A stretch of DNA of 64,000 nucleotides from Pontibacter sp. HSC-36F09 (GCF_024171605.1 NZ_JALKAA010000003.1:558001-622000); one strand, 5' to 3'. Shown: positions 34,476 through 43,236, counted from the first letter of the stretch. Program-made: numbers and translations. The notes: generated from the letters alone by a model not told the origin.

Positions 34476-35195
34476 ATGATACGATTAATTACCGATTCCC
34501 AAAGATATGAGGCGCAGGTAGGCGAAGGACTTCGTTCTCACTACCTTTTCTCTTTTGCAGATTATTACGATCCGGAAAACATGGAGTTCGGCCCTTTGCG
34601 TGTCTTCAACGATGACTATATCGCTCCTCGCTCCGGTTTTCCCGCGCATCCCCACTCTGAAATGGAGATCATGACTATAGTGCTCTCAGGTGAACTCACT
34701 CACAAGGATAACATCGGGAATGAAACAACCGTTACGCCGGGCCAGGTGCAGCGCATGACCGCAGGCACAGGGCTCACCCACTCCGAAACGAACGAAACGG
34801 ACGAGGAAATCCACTTGCTCCAGCTTTGGTTTTTGCCGAACAAGCGCGGGCTGGCGCCTTCCTATGAAGTGATGGATGTCGGATTCCTGAAGGCTAAAAA
34901 CGAGCTTATACCTTTGGTGACCGGACAGAAAGTGTTAGAAGATGTGGCTTACATCAACTCTAACTCTACAGTATATTATGGAAGCGTCACGCAAGGAGAG
35001 GAGGTTGATTTCAGAACCTTTAAACTTCGCAGAACTTTGATCTATGTGCTGACAGGCAGTGTGCTGGTCAACAATGTGGAAGCCGATAGGCATGACCAGA
35101 TTAGGTTGGATGACCTGGAGGTTATTGGGATAAAAGCGACAGCCGATGCTACCTTTATCCTGGTAGATGTTCCAGCCGTTGAGGCTAACTACTAA
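34476..35195 (+). CDS. Pirin family protein (YhhW-like)
   Basis: 239-residue bicupin. Metal-binding and fold motifs: HPHSEMEIMTIVLSGELTHKDN with His residues near 62-64 and Glu near 66, then QVQRMTAGTGLTHSETN with another His. The C-terminal cupin is FILVDVPAV-terminated. Pirins include iron-binding quercetinase-like proteins (YhhW) and redox-responsive partners; the substrate here is unknown. It stands alone between two terminators. Confidence 0.9.
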   Translation: MIRLITDSQRYEAQVGEGLRSHYLFSFADYYDPENMEFGPLRVFNDDYIAPRSGFPAHPHSEMEIMTIVLSGELTHKDNIGNETTVTPGQVQRMTAGTGLTHSETNETDEEIHLLQLWFLPNKRGLAPSYEVMDVGFLKAKNELIPLVTGQKVLEDVAYINSNSTVYYGSVTQGEEVDFRTFKLRRTLIYVLTGSVLVNNVEADRHDQIRLDDLEVIGIKATADATFILVDVPAVEANY

Positions 35196-35210
35196 TCGAA
35201 ATTTTCGAGT

Positions 35211-35250
35211 AAAGGCAATGGGCTAGGCTATAGACTTGCCCACTGCCTTT
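35211..35250. terminator. Bidirectional terminator
   Basis: 13-base stem AAAGGCAATGGGC against GCCCACTGCCTTT with one mismatch (a G-U pair in the minus transcript), between the convergent pirin and rmuC genes. Confidence 0.85.
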
Positions 35251-35258
35251 GCTTTTTA

Positions 35259-36590
35259 TCAGTCGATGTCCTCCCCGGGAACAGCGATAGCTTCCTGCAG
35301 GAGGTGTTCATCCAGTTGCTTGCTTGTTTTAGCGCCAAGTTCACGCAGTATCTCCACTTTGCGTATCAGGTTACCCTTTCCTTCGGTGAGTTTGTTCATG
35401 GCACCATTATAGGCGGTCTGGCTTTGCTCCAGATGGCGGCCAACCATTTTGAGGTCTTCTACAAATCCTACAAACTTATCGTAGAGTTTTCCGCTTTCCT
35501 CTGCAATCCTGAGTACGTTTCTTTTCTGGTCTTCCTGGCGCCACACGCCGGCAACGGTACGCAAAGTAGCCAGTAGGGTAGAGGTGGTCACGAGGACAAT
35601 GTTCTTGTCAAAGGCATCCGTAAAAATGTTCTGGTCATGCTGTAGCGCCAGGTTAAAGGCCGGCTCAATGGGAATGTACATTAGCACAAAATCAGGGGAA
35701 TTGATGCCGCTCAGGCGGTGGTAGTTCTTGCGCCCCAGATCCGTATAATGTGTCCTGATCGATGTGATGTGACTGCGCAGGTATGTCTCCAGCTGTGAGT
35801 CATCTTCGCAGCTGCAATAAGCTTCATAGGCGACGAGCGAAAGCTTAGAGTCGATGACCAGGTGCTTAGTATCTGGTAAGCGAATGATCACATCTGGGCG
35901 GTATACCTTTTGCTCATCGTTCTGCCATACCTCTTCACGCTCATAATGCACTCCTTTTCTTAAACCGGATTTTTCGAGCAGACTCTCCAACAAATATTCA
36001 CCCCAGTTTCCTTGTGTTTTGTTTTCACCTTTCAGGGCCTTGGTCAGGTTAAGCGCATCCTGGCTCATCTGCTGGTTCAGGGCCGATAACTGCGTGATCT
36101 GTTCTTTTAGTGAGATGCTATCCTTAAGTGTTTTCTCGTAGGTCTGGTCGACTTTGGCTTCGAACTCGCGGATGCGCTCTTTCAAAGGAGACAGGATGCG
36201 CTCTAGGTTTTCAGAAGAAGCTTTGTTGAAGTGCTCGGCATTCGTCATCAGTACCTGGTTGGAGATGTGCTGAAACTGCTGCAGAAATTTTTCGCGGAGT
36301 TGCTCCAGTTCTTTTGCCTGCTCGTGCATCCGCTGGCGCAGGTGTTCGTAGTCAGATTCGGTCTTGGTCAGCGCATTGGTCAGTTCCATGGTCTCGGACT
36401 GCGCATCCCGCAATTGCCCTTTAAGCGCTTCGGCTTCCTGCGCCTGGTGCCTCGCCTGTCCCTCCAAAACACCCTGTGCCACGACTGCCTGGTTGAATTT
36501 GTCCTGCAGTGCGCTTATTTTTCCTTTCATAGCCAGAAAGGCTATCACGAGCCCTACCAGAAATGCCGCTATACCTACTATGATCTCCAT
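35259..36590 (-). CDS. rmuC: DNA recombination protein RmuC
   Basis: 443 residues. One N-terminal membrane segment (IIVGIAAFLVGLVIAFLAM), a long coiled coil at about 25-190, and the conserved RmuC nuclease-like domain at about 200-400: KGENKTQGNWGEYLLESLLEKSGLRKG, RPDVIIRLPDTKHLVIDSKLSL, LMYIPIEPAFNLAL. RmuC limits DNA inversions at short inverted repeats in E. coli. Given the many short inverted AGGTATA pairs here, a link is tempting but only a guess. Confidence 0.94.
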   Translation of the reverse strand: MEIIVGIAAFLVGLVIAFLAMKGKISALQDKFNQAVVAQGVLEGQARHQAQEAEALKGQLRDAQSETMELTNALTKTESDYEHLRQRMHEQAKELEQLREKFLQQFQHISNQVLMTNAEHFNKASSENLERILSPLKERIREFEAKVDQTYEKTLKDSISLKEQITQLSALNQQMSQDALNLTKALKGENKTQGNWGEYLLESLLEKSGLRKGVHYEREEVWQNDEQKVYRPDVIIRLPDTKHLVIDSKLSLVAYEAYCSCEDDSQLETYLRSHITSIRTHYTDLGRKNYHRLSGINSPDFVLMYIPIEPAFNLALQHDQNIFTDAFDKNIVLVTTSTLLATLRTVAGVWRQEDQKRNVLRIAEESGKLYDKFVGFVEDLKMVGRHLEQSQTAYNGAMNKLTEGKGNLIRKVEILRELGAKTSKQLDEHLLQEAIAVPGEDID

Positions 36591-36645
36591 ACAGTAAAGG
36601 TATGTTTTTTTAGCATTTCAAACCAGATGCTAACCATTTTAGTTT

Positions 36646-37317
36646 TTAGGGATTCTCCGTATTGTCTTTTGCTTCCCACTCTGCATAGAACTGGCTCAGA
36701 AAATCCTCCATGTACTGGTGGCGCTTTTCGGCCATGGAGCGGGCCGTCGAGGTGTGCATCCGGTCTTTTAAGAGCAGCAGCTTTTCATAAAAGTGGTTGA
36801 TGGTCGGCGCCGTGCTTGATTTGTAAGCCTCGAAATTGTCGTGCAGCACAGGTGCTATACCTGGGTTGTAGAGTTCTCTTCCCTTATGACCCCCGTAGGC
36901 AAAGGTGCGGGCAATGCCAATCGCACCGATGGCGTCCAGACGATCCGCATCCTGCACGATACGGCCTTCTAGGGTAGGCATGGCAGAGGAGGTACCGGCT
37001 CCTTTATAAGAAAGACCGCTGACGATGTCACACACTGTGGCAATGAACACTTCATCGAATGGTTTTTTCTCCAGCCATTCCCGCACCAGGCGCGGTCCTA
37101 CGGTTTCGTCTCCGTTATGAAACTTGTGATCCCCAATGTCGTGCAGCAGCGCCGCCAGTTCAACAGTGAACAGGTCGGCGCCCTTCTCCTGTGAGGCAAT
37201 GTAGCGTGCGTTCTTCCAGACCCTGAAAATATGCCACCAGTCGTGACCGGAGCCTTCGCCCTCCAATTGCTCTCTGACATAGCGAGCGGTTTCGTCAATA
37301 ATAGCTTGTTGCTGCAT
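36646..37317 (-). CDS. HD domain phosphohydrolase
   Basis: 223 residues. HD motif set: EGSGHDWWHIFRVWKNARYIA with the first His, LAALLHDIGDHKFHNGDE with the His-Asp pair near residue 60, and DADRLDAIGAIGIARTFAYGG with the last Asp. This pattern matches the YedJ/YpgQ type of HD hydrolases, some of which act on nucleotides. I start at the ATG at 37315-37317; an upstream ATG at 37338 would add seven residues. The gene ends 55 bases from the rmuC start and may be co-transcribed with it. Confidence 0.88.
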   Translation of the reverse strand: MQQQAIIDETARYVREQLEGEGSGHDWWHIFRVWKNARYIASQEKGADLFTVELAALLHDIGDHKFHNGDETVGPRLVREWLEKKPFDEVFIATVCDIVSGLSYKGAGTSSAMPTLEGRIVQDADRLDAIGAIGIARTFAYGGHKGRELYNPGIAPVLHDNFEAYKSSTAPTINHFYEKLLLLKDRMHTSTARSMAEKRHQYMEDFLSQFYAEWEAKDNTENP

Positions 37318-37374
37318 AATAACAGGTATAAGCTCCAAAACTGCGAAATATCCCGCTAAGCCGCAACGTTATGA

Positions 37375-37845
37375 CTATACCTTTATACCTGTTCCAAGCG
37401 CTTCTATACCTTGCATTGATGGCAGCTGGACTAAGTCGAGTTCGAGCAGAGCGGCCCATGTGTGCAGGTATAGGACCACATCATCACGCAGGTTGTGTTT
37501 CAAATAGCGCCTATTGGGTGGAAGTGCCTCAGTCACTTTTCTATCGGAGAGACTCTCCAGGTGCGCCAGGTCATCCCTGGTAAGACCCCAGGAAAGCATC
37601 TGATCGATGATCTCATCCATAGGCAATCCACTTTGGGGGCAGTAATCGCGCAATTGTTCACTCCAGTCGCCGTGCCGCCACATGGCCGCCCCGTGTATGT
37701 GCCCTTTGTCGAGTTGGGTAATGGTTTGGGCCAGGTGGCCGCAGTTGCAGCTGCCCATGTGTCCCCACTGGTAATTGGCGCCTTGTGCCAGTCGGTCGGC
37801 TGTCTGGCGTATAGCCGTCACCAGTTGTGCTGAACTTCTTGCCAT
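37375..37845 (-). CDS. Uncharacterised protein with Cys-x-Cys and His pattern
   Basis: 156 residues from the ATG at 37843-37845; a longer in-frame ATG at 37989 adds 48 residues that overlap a promoter and lack conserved look. I do not recognise a named family. Seen in it: an N-terminal helix (ARSSAQLVTAIRQTADRL), the motif HMGSCNCGHLAQTITQLDKGHIHGAAMW with two Cys and several His, which could hold a metal, then a region rich in Leu/Asp (GLTRDDLAHLESLSDRKV). The 3' end carries AGGTATA copies (two TATACCT in a row at 37375-37393). Its strand matches the HD gene, which starts 57 bases downstream of its stop. Confidence 0.65.
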   Translation of the reverse strand: MARSSAQLVTAIRQTADRLAQGANYQWGHMGSCNCGHLAQTITQLDKGHIHGAAMWRHGDWSEQLRDYCPQSGLPMDEIIDQMLSWGLTRDDLAHLESLSDRKVTEALPPNRRYLKHNLRDDVVLYLHTWAALLELDLVQLPSMQGIEALGTGIKV

Positions 37846-37940
37846 AAGCTTTATTCTTAAAGGTGATTGTGATAGTGGAGGTATAAGCCTCTCTTGATAT
37901 AAAACGGCTGAGACGCCAAATGTTATGAAAAGGGGCCTTA

Positions 37941-37972
37941 TTTTCATACCTCCCCCGGGCTTTATACCTTTG
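37941..37972 (+). promoter_or_regulatory. Candidate promoter of the DUF481 gene
   Basis: TACCTTTG (37965-37972) fits TAnnTTTG exactly; TTTT at 37941-37944, a near TTTG, lies 20 bases upstream. The leader to the ATG at 38002 would be about 23 bases. The -7 element overlaps a TATACCT motif and abuts the palindrome GCAGGTATACCTGC. Confidence 0.45.
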
Positions 37973-37985
37973 CAGGTATACCTGC
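37972..37985. repeat. Palindrome GCAGGTATACCTGC
   Basis: Perfect 14-base palindrome made of two back-to-back copies of the window-wide motif, just downstream of a -7 promoter element and 17 bases before the DUF481 ATG. It would be a good operator-like site for a dimeric protein. Confidence 0.7.
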
Positions 37986-38001
37986 TCACCCTGCTAAGCC
38001 T

Positions 38002-38835
38002 ATGATCATGCGTACTATACCTGCCGTCGCCCTTTTAATGTTGATTTTGTTCGTCAATACTGCACCGACTGCAGAGGCTCAGATCCTCAATATTGAAAGG
38101 TCCAGGATCGAGCGTGATACGGCAGATTTTGTAACAGGCAATGCTGGGCTTAACTTTTCGATGTTCAACCGCAATGCAGGGCGAAACAATCCTAATAATT
38201 TTCTGCAGCTGACCTTTAACGGCGATCTGGCTTATATTTCAAAACAGCATACCTATCTGTTTCTCAACTACTATAACTACCTGCTTGTAAACTACGACTC
38301 CCGTGAGTTGCGCAATACGGTAGCCAGCAACGGCTACTCCCATTTCCGAGTAAATCTACTTAGTCGTCGAAAGGTGTCGTATGAGTTGTTCACGCAGTAC
38401 CAGGCCGATATGGCCCGCGGACTGGAGCGGCGCATTCTGACGGGAGGAGGCGTGCGCTGGCTGCTCTATCGCACGGACAATACCTCGTGGTTTGCGGGCA
38501 CGGGCCTGATGCACGAGCACGAGCGTTGGAAAGACCCGGAGCAAGAGGGAGTGACCCGTGTATCGGATCTGTTGAAGTCTTCCAATTATGTGAGTCTCCG
38601 CTCAAAACTTTCGGAGCACGTAGAGACGAATAACATCGCCTATTTCCAGACAGGATATGACCGCAACATCAGCCGTTTTCGTAACCGCATCAGCGGGGAT
38701 CTGGGCCTGACCGTGAAATTGATAGGCCGGGTGTCCATGCGCACGAATTTTAACTTTACATACGAAGACAAACCGATTGTTCCGGTTACCCGCTTTATCT
38801 ATGCGATTACGAACGGATTGCAGGTGGATTTTTAG
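38002..38835 (+). CDS. DUF481 domain outer-membrane barrel
   Basis: 277 residues. Signal peptide ending near TAEAQ (residue 26), then a small beta-barrel with short amphipathic strands: QLTFNGDLAYISKQHTYLFLNYYNYL, HFRVNLLSRRKVSYELFTQYQADMARGL, WFAGTGLMHEHERW. It ends with aromatic Phe (QVDF), as barrels inserted by the Bam machinery do. DUF481 proteins are salt- or alkaline-induced outer-membrane proteins in other phyla; function here is unknown. A candidate promoter lies directly upstream. Confidence 0.85.
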   Translation: MIMRTIPAVALLMLILFVNTAPTAEAQILNIERSRIERDTADFVTGNAGLNFSMFNRNAGRNNPNNFLQLTFNGDLAYISKQHTYLFLNYYNYLLVNYDSRELRNTVASNGYSHFRVNLLSRRKVSYELFTQYQADMARGLERRILTGGGVRWLLYRTDNTSWFAGTGLMHEHERWKDPEQEGVTRVSDLLKSSNYVSLRSKLSEHVETNNIAYFQTGYDRNISRFRNRISGDLGLTVKLIGRVSMRTNFNFTYEDKPIVPVTRFIYAITNGLQVDF

Positions 38836-39106
38836 CCTGCCTGACTGTCCGTAACAACAAATGCAGTATTTGCACTGCTTGATAATGGATTTATATCAAA
38901 TTTTTTTAATATAATTTGCACTGAACCGAACAATGGAGTCAACTTTGGCGTAAGCTGCGTCATAGGATTAAGTTGCAGGCACGTACCTGACCTGCATTTC
39001 AGTAGATATTCTGAATCCGGAACGCTCAATCCCGGTCAATAACGTTTAATTAAATAACTGGTAAGTCCAGCGCGCTTATAGGGCGCATATTTGTACTTTT
39101 TTATCG

Positions 39107-40042
39107 ATGGAAAAAACTTCTAAAATTTACATTGCTGGCCACCGGGGCATGGTAGGCTCTGCCATTCTGCGCCAACTCGAGGCCAACGGTCACACCAACA
39201 TCATCACCAGAACCTCTTCGGAACTGGACCTGCGCAACCAGCAGGCCGTGCAGGATTTTTTCGAAACCGAAAGGCCCGACTACGTTTTTCTGGCAGCTGC
39301 TAAAGTAGGGGGGATTCACGCCAACAACACTTTCCGGGCTGAGTTCCTGTATGACAACCTGATGATCGAGGCCAACATCATTCACGCTGCCCACGTGACG
39401 GGGGTGAAGAAGCTGATGTTCCTGGGCTCTTCGTGCATCTATCCGAAGATGGCGCCACAGCCGCTTGAGGAAGAGTACTTGCTGACTGGGCCGCTAGAGG
39501 AGACAAACGAGCCTTATGCCATTGCCAAGATTGCGGGCATCAAGCTGTGCGAATCTTACCGCGACCAGTACGGCAGCAATTTCATCAGCGTGATGCCGAC
39601 TAACCTTTATGGGTATAACGACAACTACGACTTGCAGAACTCGCACGTGCTGCCGGCCCTGATCCGAAAAATACATGAAGCGAAAGACAACGGCGCACCC
39701 ACTGTTACCGTATGGGGTACGGGTAGTCCAAAACGCGAATTCCTTTTCGCAGATGATCTGGCAGCTGCCTGCTTATACCTGATGGACAACTATGACGGCC
39801 GCGAGTTGGTGAATATCGGAACCGGAGAAGATATTTCTATCAAAGAGCTGGCCATGCTAATAAAGGACGTGATCGGCTATGAAGGAGAGCTGGAGTTCGA
39901 CACCACCAAGCCAGACGGCACGCCCCGCAAGCTCATGGACGTGAGCAAGCTTCACAGCCTCGGCTTTAAGCACAAAATTGAACTCCGTGAAGGTATAGCA
40001 CTCGCCTATGCCGATTTTAAAGAAAAATACGTGACAGCCTAG
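39107..40042 (+). CDS. fcl: GDP-L-fucose synthase
   Basis: 311-residue short-chain dehydrogenase. NADP-binding [15 protein letters not shown] near residue 13, catalytic [20 protein letters not shown] (Tyr-x3-Lys) near 140, and the family [25 protein letters not shown]. It epimerises and reduces GDP-4-keto-6-deoxymannose to GDP-fucose. The next gene, gmd, makes its substrate; the order is fcl then gmd, 53 bases apart. The 270-base spacer before it holds AT runs and no gene. One AGGTATA lies near 39992. Confidence 0.96.
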   Translation: MEKTSKIYIAGHRGMVGSAILRQLEANGHTNIITRTSSELDLRNQQAVQDFFETERPDYVFLAAAKVGGIHANNTFRAEFLYDNLMIEANIIHAAHVTGVKKLMFLGSSCIYPKMAPQPLEEEYLLTGPLEETNEPYAIAKIAGIKLCESYRDQYGSNFISVMPTNLYGYNDNYDLQNSHVLPALIRKIHEAKDNGAPTVTVWGTGSPKREFLFADDLAAACLYLMDNYDGRELVNIGTGEDISIKELAMLIKDVIGYEGELEFDTTKPDGTPRKLMDVSKLHSLGFKHKIELREGIALAYADFKEKYVTA

Positions 40043-40095
40043 TCATACATTCTATACAACCATAAAAAGAGAATTACATTAAAGAAGTATATCAC

Positions 40096-41208
40096 ATGAA
40101 GACAGCCCTTATCACAGGCGTAACCGGACAGGACGGCGCATATTTAGCTGAATTATTGCTTAGCAAAGGATATAAAGTACACGGCGTGAAGCGTCGTAGC
40201 TCCATGTTCAACACCGAGCGCATCGACCACCTCTACCAGGACCCGCACGAGAAGAACATTAACTTCAAGCTCCATTACGGTGACCTGACCGACTCCACTA
40301 ACCTGATCCGCATCATCCAGGAAACTCAGCCCGACGAGATCTATAACCTGGCCGCCATGAGCCACGTGAAGGTAAGCTTCGACACGCCCGAGTACACGGC
40401 CAACGCCGACGGACTGGGCACGCTCCGCATCCTGGAGGCCATCCGTATTTTGGGCTTGACAAAGAAGACGAAAGTATACCAGGCTTCTACTTCAGAACTG
40501 TATGGTTTGGTGCAGGCAGTTCCGCAGTCAGAGACCACGCCATTCTACCCGCGTTCGCCGTACGCAGTGGCCAAACTATACGCTTACTGGATCACGGTTA
40601 ACTACCGCGAGGCTTACGGCATGTTCGCCTGCAACGGCATCCTCTTCAACCACGAGTCCCCGCTCCGTGGCGAGACCTTCGTGACGCGCAAGATCACCCG
40701 TGCTGCCGCCCGCATCGCCATGGGCCTGCAGGACGGTCTGTATTTGGGTAATCTGGACGCCAAGCGCGACTGGGGCCATGCCAAGGACTACGTGGAGGCC
40801 ATGTGGCGCATCCTGCAGCAGGACGAGCCGGAGGACTTCGTGATCGCTACAGGTGTAACAACAACTGTTCGTGACTTCATCCGCATGGCCTTTGGCCACG
40901 TAGGTATCGAGCTTGAGTTTAAGGGCGAGGGCGTAGACGAGAAAGGTTATATTGTAGCCTGCAACAATCCGGAGTACCAACTGGAAATTGGAAAAGAAGT
41001 GGTGTGCGTGGATCCGAACTACTTCCGTCCGACAGAGGTGGAACTGTTGATTGGTGATGCTACCAAGTCGAAGGAAAAGCTGGGCTGGGTGCCGAAGTAC
41101 GACCTGCAGGCGTTAGTAACGGATATGATGCAGAACGATATCGAGCTCTTCAAGCGCGACACTTACCTGATGGAAGGCGGTCACCGCATCCTCAACTACC
41201 ACGAATAA
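40096..41208 (+). CDS. gmd: GDP-mannose 4,6-dehydratase
   Basis: 370 residues. [20 protein letters not shown] near the N-terminus (NADP fold), then [19 protein letters not shown], and the catalytic [20 protein letters not shown], then [17 protein letters not shown]. It converts GDP-mannose to GDP-4-keto-6-deoxymannose, for fucose in capsule or LPS. Codons are markedly C- and G-ended (many GCC, CGC, CTG), richer than most neighbours, and there is no AGGTATA motif. A strong hairpin terminator follows. Confidence 0.97.
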   Translation: MKTALITGVTGQDGAYLAELLLSKGYKVHGVKRRSSMFNTERIDHLYQDPHEKNINFKLHYGDLTDSTNLIRIIQETQPDEIYNLAAMSHVKVSFDTPEYTANADGLGTLRILEAIRILGLTKKTKVYQASTSELYGLVQAVPQSETTPFYPRSPYAVAKLYAYWITVNYREAYGMFACNGILFNHESPLRGETFVTRKITRAAARIAMGLQDGLYLGNLDAKRDWGHAKDYVEAMWRILQQDEPEDFVIATGVTTTVRDFIRMAFGHVGIELEFKGEGVDEKGYIVACNNPEYQLEIGKEVVCVDPNYFRPTEVELLIGDATKSKEKLGWVPKYDLQALVTDMMQNDIELFKRDTYLMEGGHRILNYHE

Positions 41209-41226
41209 TCGCTTATACTTTAAACA

Positions 41227-41421
41227 AGGTATAGCTCAGATAGAAAACGGCAGTCTCACTTTGGTGGGGCTGCCGTTTTTTTATCCGAACCAGTTAGTTT
41301 GGTATTTTAAAATAGGGAATTCACTGATAATAGGTATAGCTCAACTGATGACAGGTATAGCTCGGTAGATAATTTTAGAAGTAAAAAGTTGAGCGTGATA
41401 GGGGAGTTAACTCAGGTATAG
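41227..41421 (+). repeat. Four dispersed AGGTATAG(C) motifs downstream of gmd
   Basis: Direct copies at 41227, 41332, 41353 and 41414, three of them as AGGTATAGCTC. All point the same way. This is the head of a repeat-rich spacer that ends in the long array. Apart from the gmd terminator and these copies I see no gene in 41209-41500. Confidence 0.85.
41244..41283 (+). terminator. Terminator of gmd
   Basis: Stem AAAACGGCAGTCTCAC against GTGGGGCTGCCGTTTT (10 perfect bases plus wobble pairs), four-base loop, then a run of T. Confidence 0.9.
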
Positions 41422-41502
41422 GCTAATTCTGGCAATAACTTAAGGAGTCTGATAGTGTGAGCGTCCTAGCTCGTGTCTTCTATGGTGAGACCTCTGGCCC
41501 AA

Positions 41503-41601
41503 GTATAGGTATAGGTATAGGTATAGGTATAGGTATAGGTATAGGTATAGGTATAGGTATAGGTATAGGTATAGGTATAGGTATAGGTATAGGTATAGGT
41601 A
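41503..41601 (+). repeat. GTATAG tandem array, 16.5 copies
   Basis: A perfect hexamer array, GTATAG repeated 16 times plus GTA, 99 bases with no mismatch, ending where TACGGC begins. It is the pure tandem form of the window-wide AGGTATA motif. It lies between the gmd terminator and the tRNA-Asp cluster. It encodes nothing: the open frames through it (Gly-Ile repeats on one strand, Tyr-Thr on the other) are artefacts. Its perfection suggests slippage-driven growth. Confidence 0.97.
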
Positions 41602-41629
41602 CGGCAGGGGAAGGGAGGTCTATATACGC

Positions 41630-41658
41630 AAAAAGCCCTTGCTTTCGCAAGAGCTTTT
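41630..41658 (-). terminator. Terminator of the tRNA-Asp cluster
   Basis: On the minus strand, AAAAGCTCTTGC and GCAAGGGCTTTT pair around a GAAA loop with one G-U, followed by a T run. It lies just after the last tRNA read on that strand. Confidence 0.88.
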
Positions 41659-41661
41659 AAG

Positions 41662-41735
41662 CGGTCTGGACGGGACTCGAACCCGCGACCTCCGCCGTGA
41701 CAGGGCGGCATTCTAACCAACTGAACTACCAGACC
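41662..41735 (-). tRNA. tRNA-Asp (GUC), copy 1
   Basis: 74 bases including the discriminator G. Cloverleaf on the minus strand: acceptor GGTCTGG/CCAGACC, anticodon stem-loop CCGCC-CTGTCAC-GGCGG with anticodon GTC, and T loop GGTTCGAGTCC. CCA is not encoded. It is the last of three copies on the minus strand and ends at a hairpin terminator. Confidence 0.97.
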
Positions 41736-41793
41736 AATACTTAGAAAAGATCAGAGTCATCTACTCTGAAAAATAAACCGCAGTTTAATTCTG

Positions 41794-41867
41794 CGGTCCG
41801 GACGGGACTCGAACCCGCGACCTCCGCCGTGACAGGGCGGCATTCTAACCAACTGAACTACCGGACC
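41794..41867 (-). tRNA. tRNA-Asp (GUC), copy 2
   Basis: Same body as copy 1 with a compensated acceptor change (GGTCCGG/CCGGACC). Right after the acceptor the minus strand forms CCGCAG-AATTAAA-CTGCGG, a hairpin that overlaps the 3' end of the tRNA and is followed by a T-rich tract. Confidence 0.97.
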
Positions 41868-41927
41868 AAAATTTTAAAAACAGTAAAACCTGTTGCTTTA
41901 CTACTAATAACCGCAGGGGTTAAGCTG

Positions 41928-42001
41928 CGGTCTGGACGGGACTCGAACCCGCGACCTCCGCCGTGACAGGGCGGCATTCTAACCAACTGAACTACCAGAC
42001 C
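41928..42001 (-). tRNA. tRNA-Asp (GUC), copy 3
   Basis: Identical body to copy 1, anticodon GTC. A similar CCGCAG...CTGCGG hairpin (41911-41929 on the plus strand) overlaps its 3' end. It is the first copy transcribed on the minus strand. The three copies are 58-60 bases apart. Confidence 0.97.
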
Positions 42002-42193
42002 AAACTGTATTTCCTTAACGCTATCCGTTAAAGTGTCACAAATGTAGACGGTAAATTTCGATTCTGCAAGACCAATGCTATATTTTACCCCTATATTTTT
42101 AGCCTGAAACCGTAAGTCGCTCAAAACCAAATATTCTTTTTTTGCAATGCACGATAAATTTCGAATAATAGCCATTCCATATTCCGAAACTGT

Positions 42194-42201
42194 TAAATTT
42201 G
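42194..42201 (+). promoter_or_regulatory. Candidate -7 element of accA
   Basis: TAAATTTG fits TAnnTTTG exactly, 25 bases before the accA ATG at 42226. No clean -33 box at the expected distance. TGAGGA at 42217-42222 is a weak ribosome site. Confidence 0.38.
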
Positions 42202-42225
42202 TGATTCAATCAGCAATGAGGATTT

Positions 42226-43176
42226 ATGCTTTTGGATTTTGAGAAACCTATAGCGGCCCTGGAGGGCAAACTGCAGGAAATGAAAAAGCTGGCCAATGAG
42301 AGCCAGGTAGACGTTTCGGAAGCAGTCAAAGCGCTTGAAGAAAAAATAAAGACGCTTAAGAAAGAAACCTATGCCAACCTGACCCGCTGGCAGCGTGTGC
42401 AGCTTTCGCGCCACCCGGACAGACCGTATACCTTAGATTATATTGCAGGCATCACTTCTAAGTTCGTGGAGTTGCACGGCGACCGTACCGTTAGCGATGA
42501 CAAAGCGATGGTAGGTGGATTTGGTGAAGTAGATGGCCGCAGTATCATGTTTATCGGGCAGCAGAAAGGCCGCAATACCAAGCAGCGCCAGATGCGCAAC
42601 TTTGGTATGGCCAACCCCGAAGGATACCGTAAAGCACTCCGACTGATGAAAATGGCTGAGAAGTTTGGCCGTCCTATCGTTACTTTCATCGATACCCCGG
42701 GTGCTTTTCCGGGACTGGAGGCTGAGGAGCGCGGACAGGGCGAGGCGATTGCCCGCAACCTGAAAGAGATGTTCATGCTGAAAGTTCCGGTAATCTGCAT
42801 TATCATTGGAGAGGGAGCTTCTGGCGGTGCCCTGGGTATAGCCATCGGCGACCGTGTAATGATGCTGGAGAATACATGGTACTCGGTGATTTCGCCTGAA
42901 TCCTGCTCGTCTATCTTATGGCGCAGTTGGAACTACAAGGAGCAGGCAGCCGAAGCCCTGAAGCTGACTGCTACTGACATGCTGCAAAATAAACTGATTG
43001 ACGGTATCATCAAAGAGCCACTGGGGGGAGCGCACACAGAACCAGATAAAATGATGCGTGCACTCAAGAAAGAGATTTGTAAAATGCTGGATGAGTTGGA
43101 AGGTATAGCACCTGAAGACCGCATCATGCAACGCATCGAGAAGTTCTCTGCCATGGGCGTGGTACAGGAAGGCTAA
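42226..43176 (+). CDS. accA: Acetyl-CoA carboxylase carboxyltransferase subunit alpha
   Basis: 316 residues. N-terminal coiled coil ([24 protein letters not shown]), then the carboxyltransferase fold: [61 protein letters not shown], and [21 protein letters not shown]. AccA with AccD transfers CO2 from biotin to acetyl-CoA, the first step of fatty-acid synthesis. accD is not nearby, as is common. It is the only gene in its unit; a weak terminator follows. Confidence 0.97.
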   Translation: MLLDFEKPIAALEGKLQEMKKLANESQVDVSEAVKALEEKIKTLKKETYANLTRWQRVQLSRHPDRPYTLDYIAGITSKFVELHGDRTVSDDKAMVGGFGEVDGRSIMFIGQQKGRNTKQRQMRNFGMANPEGYRKALRLMKMAEKFGRPIVTFIDTPGAFPGLEAEERGQGEAIARNLKEMFMLKVPVICIIIGEGASGGALGIAIGDRVMMLENTWYSVISPESCSSILWRSWNYKEQAAEALKLTATDMLQNKLIDGIIKEPLGGAHTEPDKMMRALKKEICKMLDELEGIAPEDRIMQRIEKFSAMGVVQEG

Positions 43177-43236
43177 TTAGAGTTTAGGAGTTAACGCAAT
43201 CCTGAACATAGCGAATTAGCTTCTCAACTATATAAG

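Noticed and set aside
41503-41601. CRISPR array or telomere
   Set aside because: No spacers and a six-base unit, so not CRISPR; it is internal with ordinary genes on both sides, so not a telomere in this context.
41457-41720. Open frames through the hexamer array (Gly-Ile and Tyr-Thr repeats)
   Set aside because: They exist only because the hexamer has no stop in frame; the rest of each frame reads through tRNA and a terminator.
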